A DNA stretch of 64,000 nt from Listeria goaensis (GTDB taxonomy: Bacteria > Bacillota > Bacilli > Lactobacillales > Listeriaceae): the NCBI RefSeq assembly GCF_900186125.1, contig NZ_FYBQ01000002.1, positions 310,001 through 374,000 of the forward strand, given 5' to 3'. Positions 17,854 to 26,259 of the stretch are shown here, one piece after another. The notes under the pieces are model-generated. The model worked only from the letters and a program-made list of their open reading frames with translations. It had not been told where the DNA came from and did not search any database. The first letter of the stretch is position 1; each line of letters opens with the position of its first letter. Both the position numbers and the translations under genes were made by a program.

Positions 17854-20800
17854 TCAAAAATCCAGTATTTCTCCCGAATCAAAGAAGTACAGTGAGGCTT
17901 GCTTCACCGGCAAGCCTATGATAGCTTGTACAGCCTCCCGGTACAATTCCAATTGCGTATGATAACGGCTATGCATGGTTTTCTCCATTTGCTCCTTAGA
18001 CGCATATTTCCCCTCGGTACGATCCGTCTTAAAATCAATCAAAATAATCCCATCATCCTCTATTAACATACAGTCTACTACACCTTGGATTAAAATGGTG
18101 TCCGCGTCGTCTGCACCTTCAGACACCCGATTAGCAGGAAGCTGATACACAAATGGAACCTCCTTAGCTAATTGATCCACCCCTTCAACCATTTTTTTAC
18201 CAAGTGCTGTTTGAAAAAAAGAAAGGATTTGTTGCTTACGAATTGCTCTACTCTCTGTTTCTGTTAATTTGTACTCTGCCACCATCTCATCTAAAAGTTG
18301 ATCTAATTCTGCCTCATCAGGTATCGCTTCAAACGATATCGCCTGCATGACAGTATGCATTGCCGTCCCAATTTCCGTACTGCTTAATTTATTTTCCTGC
18401 ATAAATTTGGGGCGCTTAAGCGAAGCTTGTTTTAACGTTTTCAAAAAGCGGTCATCACTAAAACTATCTTGAATTTGAAACTGCCTTTTTAATTCTGTAA
18501 CCGACTGTTTAGAGCGAATTTCAGTTGCTGCTTGCTTCTCATATTTGAAGGAAAAAATCTCAGCAATTTGCCCTTCTGCTCCGCCAGAAAGCGGGACTTC
18601 TTCAAGCGTTTCTAATGAGCGCAAATAGGGCTGGGCTTGTTCATTCACAAAATCATCTGTCAAAGTTCCCTTCTCAATAATCGTAACACGCAATTTCATA
18701 TCTGTTGGCAGTGTTACGCCTGCTGTTTTATTAACCTGCTCCGCAAAATCAGGATGCCGAATTAGCGTCTGAATTATCCAGTCGAGATAAGTTCTTGCCT
18801 GCACTCTAATGCTCGGCGGCAAGACCCAGTCGGTCATTTTCGCTACTTGAAACGCGTTTTCTAATGTTTCTTCCCATTCCGGAATCGTCCCAACAATAAT
18901 TAATTTTTCTTCTGCTCTCGTCATAGCGACATATAGAACGCGCATTTCTTCTGCAATCATTTCATTTATTTTTTTCTTACGGAAAACTTGTTGCATAATT
19001 GTCGGATAAGTAATTCGTTTCTGAACGTCCGTATAACTTGATGCAAAACCAAAGTCTTTATCAAGCAATACTTTACTATTAATATCACGCATATTAAATT
19101 TGCGTCCTACTCCCGCTAGAATAACAACTGGAAATTCCAAGCCTTTGCTTGAATGAATGGTCATCATACGAACAACATCTTCTTTTTCGCCTAATACCTT
19201 CGCTGTACCAAAATCATCGCCACGCAGTTCTAAACGTTCTACGAAACGAACAAATCGAAATAAGCCACGAAATGCTGTCTTTTCGTATTGTCCCGCCCGC
19301 TCATATAGCGCTTGTAAATTGGCTTGCCGCACTTTGCCACCTGGAAGTCCACCTACAAACTCAAAAAAGCCGGTTTCTTCATAAATCTGCCAAATAAGCG
19401 TTGTTAGATTCTCACGAATGGAAAGTTCTCGCCATTTTACTAGTTTTTCTAAAAAAGAGCTTATCTTTTCTGCTGTTTGGTTTGGTTGTTTGGCATATTC
19501 TTCTAATGCATCGAAAAAATAGCTGCGATTGTTAACCAGTCTGACAGAGGCAAGCTCTTCTTCTGATAATCCGATAATCGGTGAGCGTAAAACCGAGGCA
19601 AGCGGAATATCCTGATAAGGGTTATCGATAATTTTAAGCACCGAAATCATGACGGCCACTTCAACCGCTTCAAAATAACCACGTTGGCTAGATGCATAGA
19701 AAGGAATATCTTGCTCTCTCATAGCCTCCTCGATGTCAGGCGCACTAGTCATCGCTCTTGATAAGATGACAACATCTTGGTAGCGAATTGGTCGAAATTG
19801 CTTCATTGATTTATCAAAAACAGGATATTTTTCATCTATCATCTTTTTGACTTTCTGGGCAATGGCTCTCGCTTCAAGCTGATTTTTTTGTAATTCGTCC
19901 TTTGATAAGCCCTCTTCTGTATCGAGCGACTTTTTCTTCATGTCTACTACCATCAGTTCTGTTTCAGTATTATTATGTTCTTCGAAACTAGCACCAAGAA
20001 CAAGTTCTGCTGCCGAATCATATGCAATTTCGCCGACTTCTTTATCCATAATTTGTTTAAAAATAAAGTTAGTCGCATTTAGAACTTCTGCTCGACTTCT
20101 AAAATTTTTAGCTAAATCAATACGTAAACCAGTATCTTTTCCGTCTAGTCGGTAATTTTCATATTTCCACATAAACAGTGTAGGTTCAGCAAGACGGAAG
20201 CCGTATATAGATTGCTTCACATCGCCTACCATAAATAAATTCCCATCCGCTTCGCCCGAATAAGTCACATATTGCAAAATAGTTTCTTGGACTAGATTAG
20301 TATCTTGATATTCGTCAATCAACACTTCATGATAGCGACTTTGAAGCTCTTTTGCTACAAATGAGGGCGAATCGTTTTCTGATAAAATGGCAAGCGTTAG
20401 ATGCTCTAGGTCATTAAAATCGAGCACACCTTTTCTTTCTTTTTCCCGAAAAAACTGTTCGGAGAAATTTTGAACAAGTTGAATAAGCGTGGCAACATCT
20501 GGCTTCATATTTTCTAAATCGCTTAAATACGCTCGTTCTTCACGTTTAAACCAATCTGTCGCTGCATCTTGAATATATTTCTTAGCACGATCTCTAGCTT
20601 TTTTTGCTTGCTTTACTAACTGTTCATCTACTTCCTCTTTATTTTTAAGCGGCTTCAAACGACCGAAAACGACTTGAGAAAAACCTTCGCGCAGTTTGTT
20701 CCAGTCATCGTCAAGAAGTCCAGTCAACGTTTCTACCTCAGCGATATCTTCTGTAAAATTTGTTATGTAGCTTTCTGGACCATCGACCATTTTGGCAATA

Positions 20801-21534
20801 TTCATTCCTTGCTGAAGCGCACCTAGTGCTTGTTGAATGGACAATTGAATCTGATTCATGATTTCATCATAAAATGGTAGATCCTTTATCCCTTGCAAAT
20901 CCTTAGTTTCATAAAAATCAACGAGCTGTTTTAACCACTTTTCTGGATTTGGATTCGCTCTCGAAAAGTCATATAGCTTCGAAACCACTTCTGTTAAATT
21001 TCGGTCTGACCGATCGTCTGTCAGACTATCCACGAGATGGAAAAAAGCTTCATTATTTGGCTTTGCATATTCTTCCTCTAGTAACTTATCTATAACTTCA
21101 TCTCGCAACATCATACTTTCAATGCTGTCCATCAACCTAAAATCCGGGTCGACACTTGCAATATAATAATATTTGCGAATTAAATCTAAACAAAAGGAAT
21201 GGAGTGTTTGAATCGATGCATTATTTAAAAGTGCCAGTTGTTTCTTCAAGTGTAGTGAATCCGGTTTTTGCACCAGGGCATTCTCTAATGCTTGTCCGAC
21301 GCGATGTTTCATTTCAGCTGCCGAAGCATTCGTAAATGTAACGACCAGTAACTCGTCCACATTGCACGGATTTTCTTCATCTTGAAGCCGTTCGATAATT
21401 CTATTTACTAACACAGCTGTTTTCCCCGAACCAGCCGCTGCCGCAACTAGAATATTCTGACCTCTCGCATGAATCGCTTGCCACTGCTCATCAGTCCATG
21501 TTGCATTTTCTGGCTTAGCAGGTAGTTGATTCAT
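17854..21534 (-). CDS. addA: ATP-dependent helicase/nuclease subunit A (AddA)
   Basis: 1226 residues. The Walker A sequence AAAGSGKTAVLV (about 30-41) begins a UvrD/Rep-type helicase with motif II LIDEYQDTN (near 405) and motif VI YVAMTRAEEKL. The C-terminal nuclease domain has GVVDCMLIEDDGIILIDFKTDR, giving the D..D-x-K residues of the RecB class. With AddB it processes double-strand breaks up to Chi and loads RecA. It overlaps addB by 4 bases and is translated after it. Confidence 0.96.
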   Translation of the reverse strand: MNQLPAKPENATWTDEQWQAIHARGQNILVAAAAGSGKTAVLVNRIIERLQDEENPCNVDELLVVTFTNASAAEMKHRVGQALENALVQKPDSLHLKKQLALLNNASIQTLHSFCLDLIRKYYYIASVDPDFRLMDSIESMMLRDEVIDKLLEEEYAKPNNEAFFHLVDSLTDDRSDRNLTEVVSKLYDFSRANPNPEKWLKQLVDFYETKDLQGIKDLPFYDEIMNQIQLSIQQALGALQQGMNIAKMVDGPESYITNFTEDIAEVETLTGLLDDDWNKLREGFSQVVFGRLKPLKNKEEVDEQLVKQAKKARDRAKKYIQDAATDWFKREERAYLSDLENMKPDVATLIQLVQNFSEQFFREKERKGVLDFNDLEHLTLAILSENDSPSFVAKELQSRYHEVLIDEYQDTNLVQETILQYVTYSGEADGNLFMVGDVKQSIYGFRLAEPTLFMWKYENYRLDGKDTGLRIDLAKNFRSRAEVLNATNFIFKQIMDKEVGEIAYDSAAELVLGASFEEHNNTETELMVVDMKKKSLDTEEGLSKDELQKNQLEARAIAQKVKKMIDEKYPVFDKSMKQFRPIRYQDVVILSRAMTSAPDIEEAMREQDIPFYASSQRGYFEAVEVAVMISVLKIIDNPYQDIPLASVLRSPIIGLSEEELASVRLVNNRSYFFDALEEYAKQPNQTAEKISSFLEKLVKWRELSIRENLTTLIWQIYEETGFFEFVGGLPGGKVRQANLQALYERAGQYEKTAFRGLFRFVRFVERLELRGDDFGTAKVLGEKEDVVRMMTIHSSKGLEFPVVILAGVGRKFNMRDINSKVLLDKDFGFASSYTDVQKRITYPTIMQQVFRKKKINEMIAEEMRVLYVAMTRAEEKLIIVGTIPEWEETLENAFQVAKMTDWVLPPSIRVQARTYLDWIIQTLIRHPDFAEQVNKTAGVTLPTDMKLRVTIIEKGTLTDDFVNEQAQPYLRSLETLEEVPLSGGAEGQIAEIFSFKYEKQAATEIRSKQSVTELKRQFQIQDSFSDDRFLKTLKQASLKRPKFMQENKLSSTEIGTAMHTVMQAISFEAIPDEAELDQLLDEMVAEYKLTETESRAIRKQQILSFFQTALGKKMVEGVDQLAKEVPFVYQLPANRVSEGADDADTILIQGVVDCMLIEDDGIILIDFKTDRTEGKYASKEQMEKTMHSRYHTQLELYREAVQAIIGLPVKQASLYFFDSGEILDF

Positions 21535-24500
21535 TGACTCTCCCCTCCTTCTTCTCTCATTTTCTGAATAATTACTTCTGGTTTTTCTGACGCCAAATAG
21601 CGATACTTGTCACTTTGTGAACCTGGATCAAATTGACATACTGAGCGAAACGGACAAAAGTTACACGGCGTTGTTTCTTTTAAATGATACGGATTGATTG
21701 TTACTTCCCCATCTAAAATTTTGTTCCCAGCCTCCTGATATTTGTGGCGAACAAAATGCCGCATAGAATCAAAGTCCTCTTTAGAAGCTGTTTTTGACCT
21801 TGCGCTAAGCGTGTTATCTTTTTTAATTTCGGCAGGAACAATTAAGGAGGCTCCCCCGTCTTTAATTGAGTTATCCATAAGCGTTACAGCAAGAGGATCG
21901 CCTAAAACAATTCCTTTCATCTTAAAACTTTTCTGAAGCTCTTTTTCAAGTATTTCATCATCTAATGGACTATCGGCACTGACAAGCTTATTGTGCATAT
22001 GAAAATAAAGAACACCTGCTGGGTCAGCATCATTTCCTACTAATTTCTTAGCATTTGTCACGACTATATCTAAGTAAGTTAGCATTTGGAGCGCAAGTCC
22101 ATAATAAATTTCGGGAAGTTGTAAATCTCGTGCGCTAGATTTATAGTCGATAATGCGGAGATAATTTCGTTCATCTGCACTAGCGTAATCAATTCGGTCG
22201 ATGCGCCCTTGCAAGAACAATTCACGCTCGCCTTTTAACGGAATCTTCATTGCGGGAATACTTTTCCCAATACCGAAATCAACCTCTAAACCAAGCGGAC
22301 GAAATGTACTTTGTTTCGCTTGTTCATTTAGCACATTAGTTGCACGTAAAATAATGTGAAGCAACTTATATTGAATATACGCCATTCTTTTTGTACTAAG
22401 AAGTATTTCATGTTGCAGTTTCGGCGCTAAATAAGTCATCGCTTGATTAGCTAGAGTCAAACAATCATTTTCAGATAGAGCTCCCCAATCAATGCCGCGT
22501 TCTTTTAGCTGAGCGGATATCCACTCCATCGCCCCATGGAAGATTTCCCCCATATCAACGGCTTGTAATTGATATGTTTTTCTTTCTTCAAGCTTCAAGC
22601 CATACTGAGCAAAATGTTGAAACTCACAACTGAAAAATTTTTCCATACGAGAAACACTGGCATGAATTTTATCACCGAACAATTCTGTAGCTGTCTCCTC
22701 GGTCAATCTAGTTGTATCGTTATGATAGTTTAAACTTGCAAGCACTTGTAAAGCTAGTTTATTTTTACTCTTAATAAAAATGTTATAAACATCCCACCAG
22801 ATTGGCGCAATCTTATATCCTTGCTTATACATTTGTAGTTGAGCGGTAAGAAAACCTAGCGCATCCATCTCACCCGCAATATACTCCATTTGCTCTTTTT
22901 CTGATAAAAGTGATGGATCACTTAAATATAGCTCTTCATTTAAAGTTGGAAACACCGTTTTTATCTTACGTACATAGTTAGAAGCTGAAAGCAATTTCCC
23001 TTCTGAATCAGCAATTGGATAGCTTAAATACAGCCGGTCACTTGCAGCTGTAAATACACGATAAGCTATGAACTCTTCTTGAATAAGTGATTGATAGCTT
23101 CTTGGTTTTAAAGCAATTCCATCATTTGTCATGGTTTCGCGTTCTTCGTCTGAGATAATGCCTTTATCGCCCACTTTCTTCGGAAACACACCATCATTAA
23201 GACCTATTGCAAAAACAATCTTTTCTTCTAACAAACGAGCATGTTCCATGTCCGTGACAACGAATTGATCAAGAGAAGGTGGAAGCAATGAAAATTCCAT
23301 CGACTCAAGTCCTGTCTGAATAATTTCAATAAAATCATCCAGCGAAATTACGGTATCTCCTAATAATTCCACAAATTCATCGAGGAGATTGATAACGGCA
23401 TGCCAAGCTTGTTCATGCTCACGAGATAGTTCAAGTAGTCCTTCCTCGTCTGCACGAGCACGCCATAATTCAATACGTTCAGCCACATTTAGCTTTTCTA
23501 AATAAGCAAATAGACTTTCTGCATATTCTTTTCCTGTCTTAGCTGAATGCAATTTATCTTCAAGAAAAAGAAGTGGAATTTGAATAAGGTTACGGACTTC
23601 ATTGATTTGTTCTTCGATTTCGAGTTCAGCGTCCGTTTGAGTCTGCACATTCGTTTCAAGGCCGCGAATTCGCCGATATGTCCATTTATCGCTTTTCATA
23701 AAACGTCCGCGATTAAAAATACCATTCTCTAATAAATAGTTCTCAAATAAATCTACTTTTTTCCGGTAGATACTAATATCTTTCTCAATTGGAAAGAAAA
23801 ACTCTGTTCGAACTGTCTGAAAAAGCGTTTCATACTGCCAATTTAGTTTTAGTGCATCTAAACTAGAACGAATAAACTCAATCAAAGGATGTTTTGCCAT
23901 AGAACGTTTTTTATCCCAAAAATACGGTAGCTTATGGGCGCGAAATACGGAAGAAATGGTTTCTTCATAATCAGCCATATTGCGAACCAGTATGGCGCAA
24001 TCAGAAAAATGATAGTTTTCCTCGCGAACTAAGCGTTTCACCTCACGGGCAATTCCTTCTAGCTCAGAATGTCTATTATTCGCTTGATGAAGGCGGATTC
24101 CAGATATTTCTCCTTCATATTTTGCAGACCTGCTTTGTCCCCAAGTTGCTTCAAGGTGAGTAAGATCTGGGTGTTGCAATCGCTTGTTCGTATTTAAAAA
24201 CACAAGTGATTTTTCATGTATTCCTAAATTATTAGCTGCTTCTCTGATTTGTAATAAGGACTCTCGGGTCAATTCAAACATATCAAAATCATTTAATTGT
24301 CCAGCGACAGCTTCCTTACTTGTAGTCAAAGTAATTTGCACTTGGTTAGCAACTTCCATAAATTTTGAAATCACTGAAATTTCCTGTTTTGAAAAAGAGT
24401 CGAAGCCATCAAAATAGATAGAGGCATTTTGGGCATATGGACTTTTGTCCATTTTTTCATTTAACAAACGTAAATAATCTTCATTTTCAAGAAATTTTCC

Positions 24501-25010
24501 GAATAATTTTTCTTGATAACGCTCATAAATTAATGAAATATCTGCTAGTTTTTCGCGCATCGCAAAATCATTTGCTTCTTCAGACTGTTGCTTTAGCTCA
24601 GCTAATTCTACTTCGTATTGCTTTAATTCTTGGAACAAACTAGTTAATTCTTTGTAAAACCCTCTTTTAGAAGAAGCTTTCCCAAACAGCCTCAACTCAC
24701 CAGCTTCTTCTTGCACAACTTGTCGTACAAGCATCTCCATACCAGAATGGGTCAAAAATACTCGAGAAAGTCCACCAGTTTCTTGTAATACTCGCCACGC
24801 TACTCGGCTGAAACTGTAAACTTGAATATTCATCATCCCTTTAAATCCGGTTTGTTTAAAAAGAAATCGCTCCATTTGATATGTCATTTGATCTGGCACA
24901 ATGAGAATTTGATTCTCACTGGGATTTTCTAGCATTCTTTTTTTGAGTTGCTCAATCAAAAAAGTTGTTTTTCCGCTTCCAGCCCTTCCAGATATAAACT
25001 GTAAACTCAT
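21531..25010 (-). CDS. addB: ATP-dependent helicase/nuclease subunit B (AddB)
   Basis: 1159 residues from ATG 25010, which gives the usual MSLQFISGRAGSGKTTFL start; an ATG six codons earlier has no ribosome site. It has a Walker A motif at the N-terminus, a RecB-like nuclease domain near the C-terminus (QGRIDRID, IIDYKSS) and the four Cys that hold the 4Fe-4S cluster: one in FFSCEFQHF and three in TPCNFCPFRSVCQF. It makes the second nuclease cut and recognises Chi in the AddAB complex. Confidence 0.95.
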   Translation of the reverse strand: MSLQFISGRAGSGKTTFLIEQLKKRMLENPSENQILIVPDQMTYQMERFLFKQTGFKGMMNIQVYSFSRVAWRVLQETGGLSRVFLTHSGMEMLVRQVVQEEAGELRLFGKASSKRGFYKELTSLFQELKQYEVELAELKQQSEEANDFAMREKLADISLIYERYQEKLFGKFLENEDYLRLLNEKMDKSPYAQNASIYFDGFDSFSKQEISVISKFMEVANQVQITLTTSKEAVAGQLNDFDMFELTRESLLQIREAANNLGIHEKSLVFLNTNKRLQHPDLTHLEATWGQSRSAKYEGEISGIRLHQANNRHSELEGIAREVKRLVREENYHFSDCAILVRNMADYEETISSVFRAHKLPYFWDKKRSMAKHPLIEFIRSSLDALKLNWQYETLFQTVRTEFFFPIEKDISIYRKKVDLFENYLLENGIFNRGRFMKSDKWTYRRIRGLETNVQTQTDAELEIEEQINEVRNLIQIPLLFLEDKLHSAKTGKEYAESLFAYLEKLNVAERIELWRARADEEGLLELSREHEQAWHAVINLLDEFVELLGDTVISLDDFIEIIQTGLESMEFSLLPPSLDQFVVTDMEHARLLEEKIVFAIGLNDGVFPKKVGDKGIISDEERETMTNDGIALKPRSYQSLIQEEFIAYRVFTAASDRLYLSYPIADSEGKLLSASNYVRKIKTVFPTLNEELYLSDPSLLSEKEQMEYIAGEMDALGFLTAQLQMYKQGYKIAPIWWDVYNIFIKSKNKLALQVLASLNYHNDTTRLTEETATELFGDKIHASVSRMEKFFSCEFQHFAQYGLKLEERKTYQLQAVDMGEIFHGAMEWISAQLKERGIDWGALSENDCLTLANQAMTYLAPKLQHEILLSTKRMAYIQYKLLHIILRATNVLNEQAKQSTFRPLGLEVDFGIGKSIPAMKIPLKGERELFLQGRIDRIDYASADERNYLRIIDYKSSARDLQLPEIYYGLALQMLTYLDIVVTNAKKLVGNDADPAGVLYFHMHNKLVSADSPLDDEILEKELQKSFKMKGIVLGDPLAVTLMDNSIKDGGASLIVPAEIKKDNTLSARSKTASKEDFDSMRHFVRHKYQEAGNKILDGEVTINPYHLKETTPCNFCPFRSVCQFDPGSQSDKYRYLASEKPEVIIQKMREEGGESQ

Positions 25011-25114
25011 AGCCTCACCACCGAACATACGTTTTGTTTTATTTTAACCAAAAATACTAACTTCGTCTAGTATTATTTTGAGGTCCATTTATAAAATTTT
25101 AAGCGCTACAATAA

Positions 25115-25149
25115 AAAAACTAAGGCAAATTCTTCTTTACCTTAGTTTT
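25115..25149. terminator. Terminator between addB and the IDEAL gene
   Basis: AAAACTAAGG pairs with CCTTAGTTTT, with A and T runs on both sides. Confidence 0.75.
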
Positions 25150-25158
25150 TCATAAAAT

Positions 25159-25395
25159 TCACTGAAATGCTAGCATTTCCTTTTGAATTTCATTTATTTT
25201 ATTTGTAAGCTCTATAAAACTTTTTTCGTCCTTCTTATCGAGAGCAATATCGACTTCTTTTTTCAACTGTTCTACTTTCCTCTGATCTAGGAGCATTGTC
25301 ATGTAGCACTCAATAAAGACGTTTGTTAACTCTTTTTCTCCTTTTAAAATGCCAACTTGATTCATTAATGAGTTTGAAAAATCTCGCATTTCCAC
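25159..25395 (-). CDS. Small IDEAL-domain protein (YhzC-like)
   Basis: 78 residues. The C-terminal half EVDIALDKKDEKSFIELTNKI matches the IDEAL repeat (named for a typical motif of that sequence) found in YpiB and YhzC. B. subtilis yhzC is also next to comK, so the linkage is old. The role is unknown. It is transcribed divergently from comK. Confidence 0.75.
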   Translation of the reverse strand: MEMRDFSNSLMNQVGILKGEKELTNVFIECYMTMLLDQRKVEQLKKEVDIALDKKDEKSFIELTNKINEIQKEMLAFQ

Positions 25396-25502
25396 GACTA
25401 ATCACTCCTTTCACTACTATATGGCGAAAACAACTCCGAAAATTCACAATTTGGCTTCAAAAATCATTGTACTGCTCCAAAACTCTACTTTCCCAAAATA
25501 TA

Positions 25503-25531
25503 CTGACTCCCGTTTTTTTCTGTGCTATAAT
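25503..25531 (+). promoter_or_regulatory. comK promoter
   Basis: CTGACT, a 17-base spacer, then TATAAT preceded by TGC (an extended -10 element), about 90 bases before the comK start. AT-rich A and T tracts upstream could hold ComK or regulator sites, but no clean AAAA-N5-TTTT pair is seen. Confidence 0.6.
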
Positions 25532-25621
25532 TACGAAAAAATAGTAACTCCTTAACATTGGTGTTTTGAAGTGAACTACTTCTTTACATAATTAAAAAAG
25601 ACTATCACGAGAAAGGGATGT

Positions 25622-25846
25622 ATGAAAATGGAAAACAAGAAAGCAGAGAAACAAATCTATGAGGTGAATCCACATACGATGATTATTTTGCCACACTCGG
25701 CCGGAGGTCCACTTTTTTCGAGGGTAATTGAAATTGGGTCTGACTCTATTTCTAAATTTACCCCATTTGAGTTAATTAAAACCAGTTGCAAGTTTTTCGG
25801 TGCGAATTATGATGGTAGGAGACAACATGATACACTAAAATTTTAG
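25622..25846 (+). pseudogene. comK: comK, 5' fragment interrupted by the prophage
   Basis: The frame encodes about 66 residues matching the N-terminus of the competence transcription factor ComK (compare B. subtilis: SCRFFGSSYAGR with SCKFFGANYDGR here). After GGT AGG the sequence leaves comK and runs 8 more codons into phage DNA before a stop. The 3' part should lie past attR beyond the window. Intact ComK activates DNA-uptake genes. In L. monocytogenes, precise excision of such prophages restores comK during growth in phagosomes (active lysogeny). Confidence 0.93.
25818..25820. other. attL core of the comK prophage (probable GGA)
   Basis: GGA at 25818-25820 is the last triplet consistent with comK before similarity ends; A118-type phages are described as using a 3-base GGA core inside comK. 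Exact placement needs attR or an uninterrupted comK. Confidence 0.6.
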
Positions 25847-25887
25847 TCTGTGATTTTAAATTTAGCATTTAAAAATAGTGAAATATG

Positions 25888-25924
25888 AAAAGACCTTTTT
25901 GCATTAGAAGCAAAGAGGTCTTTT
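25888..25924. terminator. Terminator at the end of the toxin-immunity unit
   Basis: AAAAGACCT/AGGTCTTTT with an inner TTTTTGC/GCAAAG extension; on the minus strand it follows the immunity gene directly. Confidence 0.8.
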
Positions 25925-25927
25925 GTT

Positions 25928-26257
25928 TTATATATTTTTATCCCATAAAAATGAAGGATATTCAGGAGGTTCATTGTTTCTAACACTTTTTCTATTTGTT
26001 ATCACTCTACTTTGTATTCTATACATAAAATCTTTATACGCTTGAAAAAATTCATCGTATTTTTTTGATCCAGAAACAGAAGCTCTTTCGCCCGTCATGT
26101 AAACTTCAAAATGATCATCTAGATATTCTATTCTTAATTGAAACTCATCACGATTATTGTCTCTACCTGCAAAAAGTGAATATCTTAAATCTGTGTAACC
26201 TAGTAGCTCAATTTCGTCTTCTATCATTTTTTTATAGTTTGAAATATTTTTATCCAT
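25928..26257 (-). CDS. Immunity protein for the LXG/TNT toxin (Imm59-like)
   Basis: 109 residues, acidic, no signal or membrane helix, AT-rich like the toxin tip. Segments such as EDEIELLGYTDLRYSLF, FQLRIEYLDDHFEVYMTGERAS and a helical end resemble what I recall of the Imm59 family. It starts two bases after the toxin stop, with AAAGGAG inside the toxin's last codons, the standard layout for coupled toxin and immunity genes. It would stay in the cytosol and neutralise the toxin tip. Family assignment is from memory. Confidence 0.75.
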   Translation of the reverse strand: MDKNISNYKKMIEDEIELLGYTDLRYSLFAGRDNNRDEFQLRIEYLDDHFEVYMTGERASVSGSKKYDEFFQAYKDFMYRIQSRVITNRKSVRNNEPPEYPSFLWDKNI

Positions 26258-26259
26258 TA

